Virus record (IMG/VR): IMGVR_UViG_3300046499_000400
Location: 1-28,849 of that record
Direction: 5' to 3' (one strand)
DNA length: 28,849 nt
From: a virus
Under the pieces are notes generated by a model. That model saw only the letters and a program-made list of their open reading frames with translations. It searched no databases and was not told the origin of the DNA. The first letter of the stretch is position 1; each line of letters starts with the position of its first letter. This document shows positions 28,466-28,849 of the stretch, in pieces. A program made the position numbers and the translations under genes.

Positions 28466-28741
28466 ATGACCACCGCCTTCGTCCTCACGATCGGCGACCG
28501 GCCCTACGCCACCGCCACCGACCTTGACACCGCACAGACCGCCGGCCTCACCGACGAGACCCGCTACCAGACCGAGCCCCGCGAGTACGAGTGGCAGCAG
28601 TCCACCGTCTGGCAGACCGGCAACGGCCGCGTCTGGAACCTCATGGTCCGCAGCACGCACACCAAGCGCTGGAACAAGACCCTGCGCTCCGTCGCCGAGG
28701 TCCGGACGCTGCCCCCCGTCCCGTCCACCCCGGAGGCCTGA
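28466..28741 (+). CDS. Small hypothetical protein
   Basis: A 91-residue protein from an ATG behind GAAAGG. It is rich in Trp, Tyr and Thr (EYEWQQSTVWQTGNGRVWNL) with a basic C-terminal strand (TKRWNKTLRSVAEVRTLPP). No family is recognised. Its leader and first codons repeat those of the preceding gene. Confidence 0.6.
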   Translation: MTTAFVLTIGDRPYATATDLDTAQTAGLTDETRYQTEPREYEWQQSTVWQTGNGRVWNLMVRSTHTKRWNKTLRSVAEVRTLPPVPSTPEA

Positions 28742-28743
28742 CC

Positions 28744-28849
28744 GTGCCCCTCGTCCTCTACACCGACCCCATCGACGGTGACCAGGTGACCGCCACCATC
28801 GACCCGTCCGGATGGTGGGTCCTCACGGCCAGCCGTGGTGCCTGGATCA
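28744..28849 (+). CDS. Small hypothetical protein (5' part only)
   Basis: A reading frame from a GTG two bases after the preceding stop, open to the window end (35 codons seen). The visible part is beta-rich with Trp (VLYTDPIDGDQVTATIDPSG, then WWVLTASRGAWI). No family can be named. Confidence 0.5.
   Translation, partial: MPLVLYTDPIDGDQVTATIDPSGWWVLTASRGAWI

Noticed and set aside
1-28849. An ordinary integrated prophage with host flanks
   Set aside because: Phage-type genes lie on both sides of the attP core and no host-like genes are seen, so a phage genome (free or permuted) fits better; host flanks could still lie outside the window.

Overview
The window looks like about 29 kb of a temperate tailed (siphovirus-type) bacteriophage of Streptomyces or a close relative. 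The base composition is very GC-rich. Starts are often GTG, and stop/start overlaps (GTGA, ATGA, TGATG) are everywhere. A WhiB-type iron-sulfur regulator, a DUF1906-type lysin, several GntR regulators and an attachment core matching a tRNA-Arg(UCU) all point to an actinobacterial host. Terminase, portal and capsid genes must lie to the left of the window.

Left region (1-12,904, all + strand) is the late operon. It runs from head-tail completion proteins, through two related tail-tube-like proteins, a tail-assembly chaperone with a clear -1 slippery heptamer (CCCTTTG at 4226), a 934-residue tape measure, and a tail hub with a LamG-like middle, to a C1q-like fibre/head protein. The lysis cassette follows: DUF1906-type lysin, r1t-like holin and small membrane proteins. 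It ends at a strong hairpin at 12,919.

Middle region (12,950-17,168) begins with a first tyrosine recombinase behind a very symmetric 24-bp site. Next come small regulators, mostly on the - strand (HTH protein, two GntR proteins), and small zinc-type proteins, separated by hairpins and dyad-rich promoters. The region ends in a 518-bp intergenic stretch holding the attP core (the 3' part of a tRNA-Arg gene). In an integrated prophage this block would sit at one end, the usual place for accessory genes.

Right region (17,169-28,849) starts with a second, XerC/D-like integrase beside attP, then a divergent pair of HTH regulators (the probable lysogeny switch). The early operon follows on the + strand: small proteins, an HNH nuclease, a YqaJ-type exonuclease with a RecT annealing protein, an HTH-WhiB fusion, a replication initiator, a DnaC-like helicase loader, a DUF4326 protein, a second HNH protein and small late-early genes. 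The most striking item is a set of five dyad iterons inside the replication initiator gene, followed by an AT-rich patch. This is arranged like the lambda origin inside gene O and is the best candidate here for an undescribed functional element. Other unexplained items are the symmetric site before recombinase 1, the HTH-WhiB fusion, and several promoters whose -35/-10 boxes sit inside palindromes.

All calls come from reading the sequence. Family names rest on recognised motifs, not on searches.
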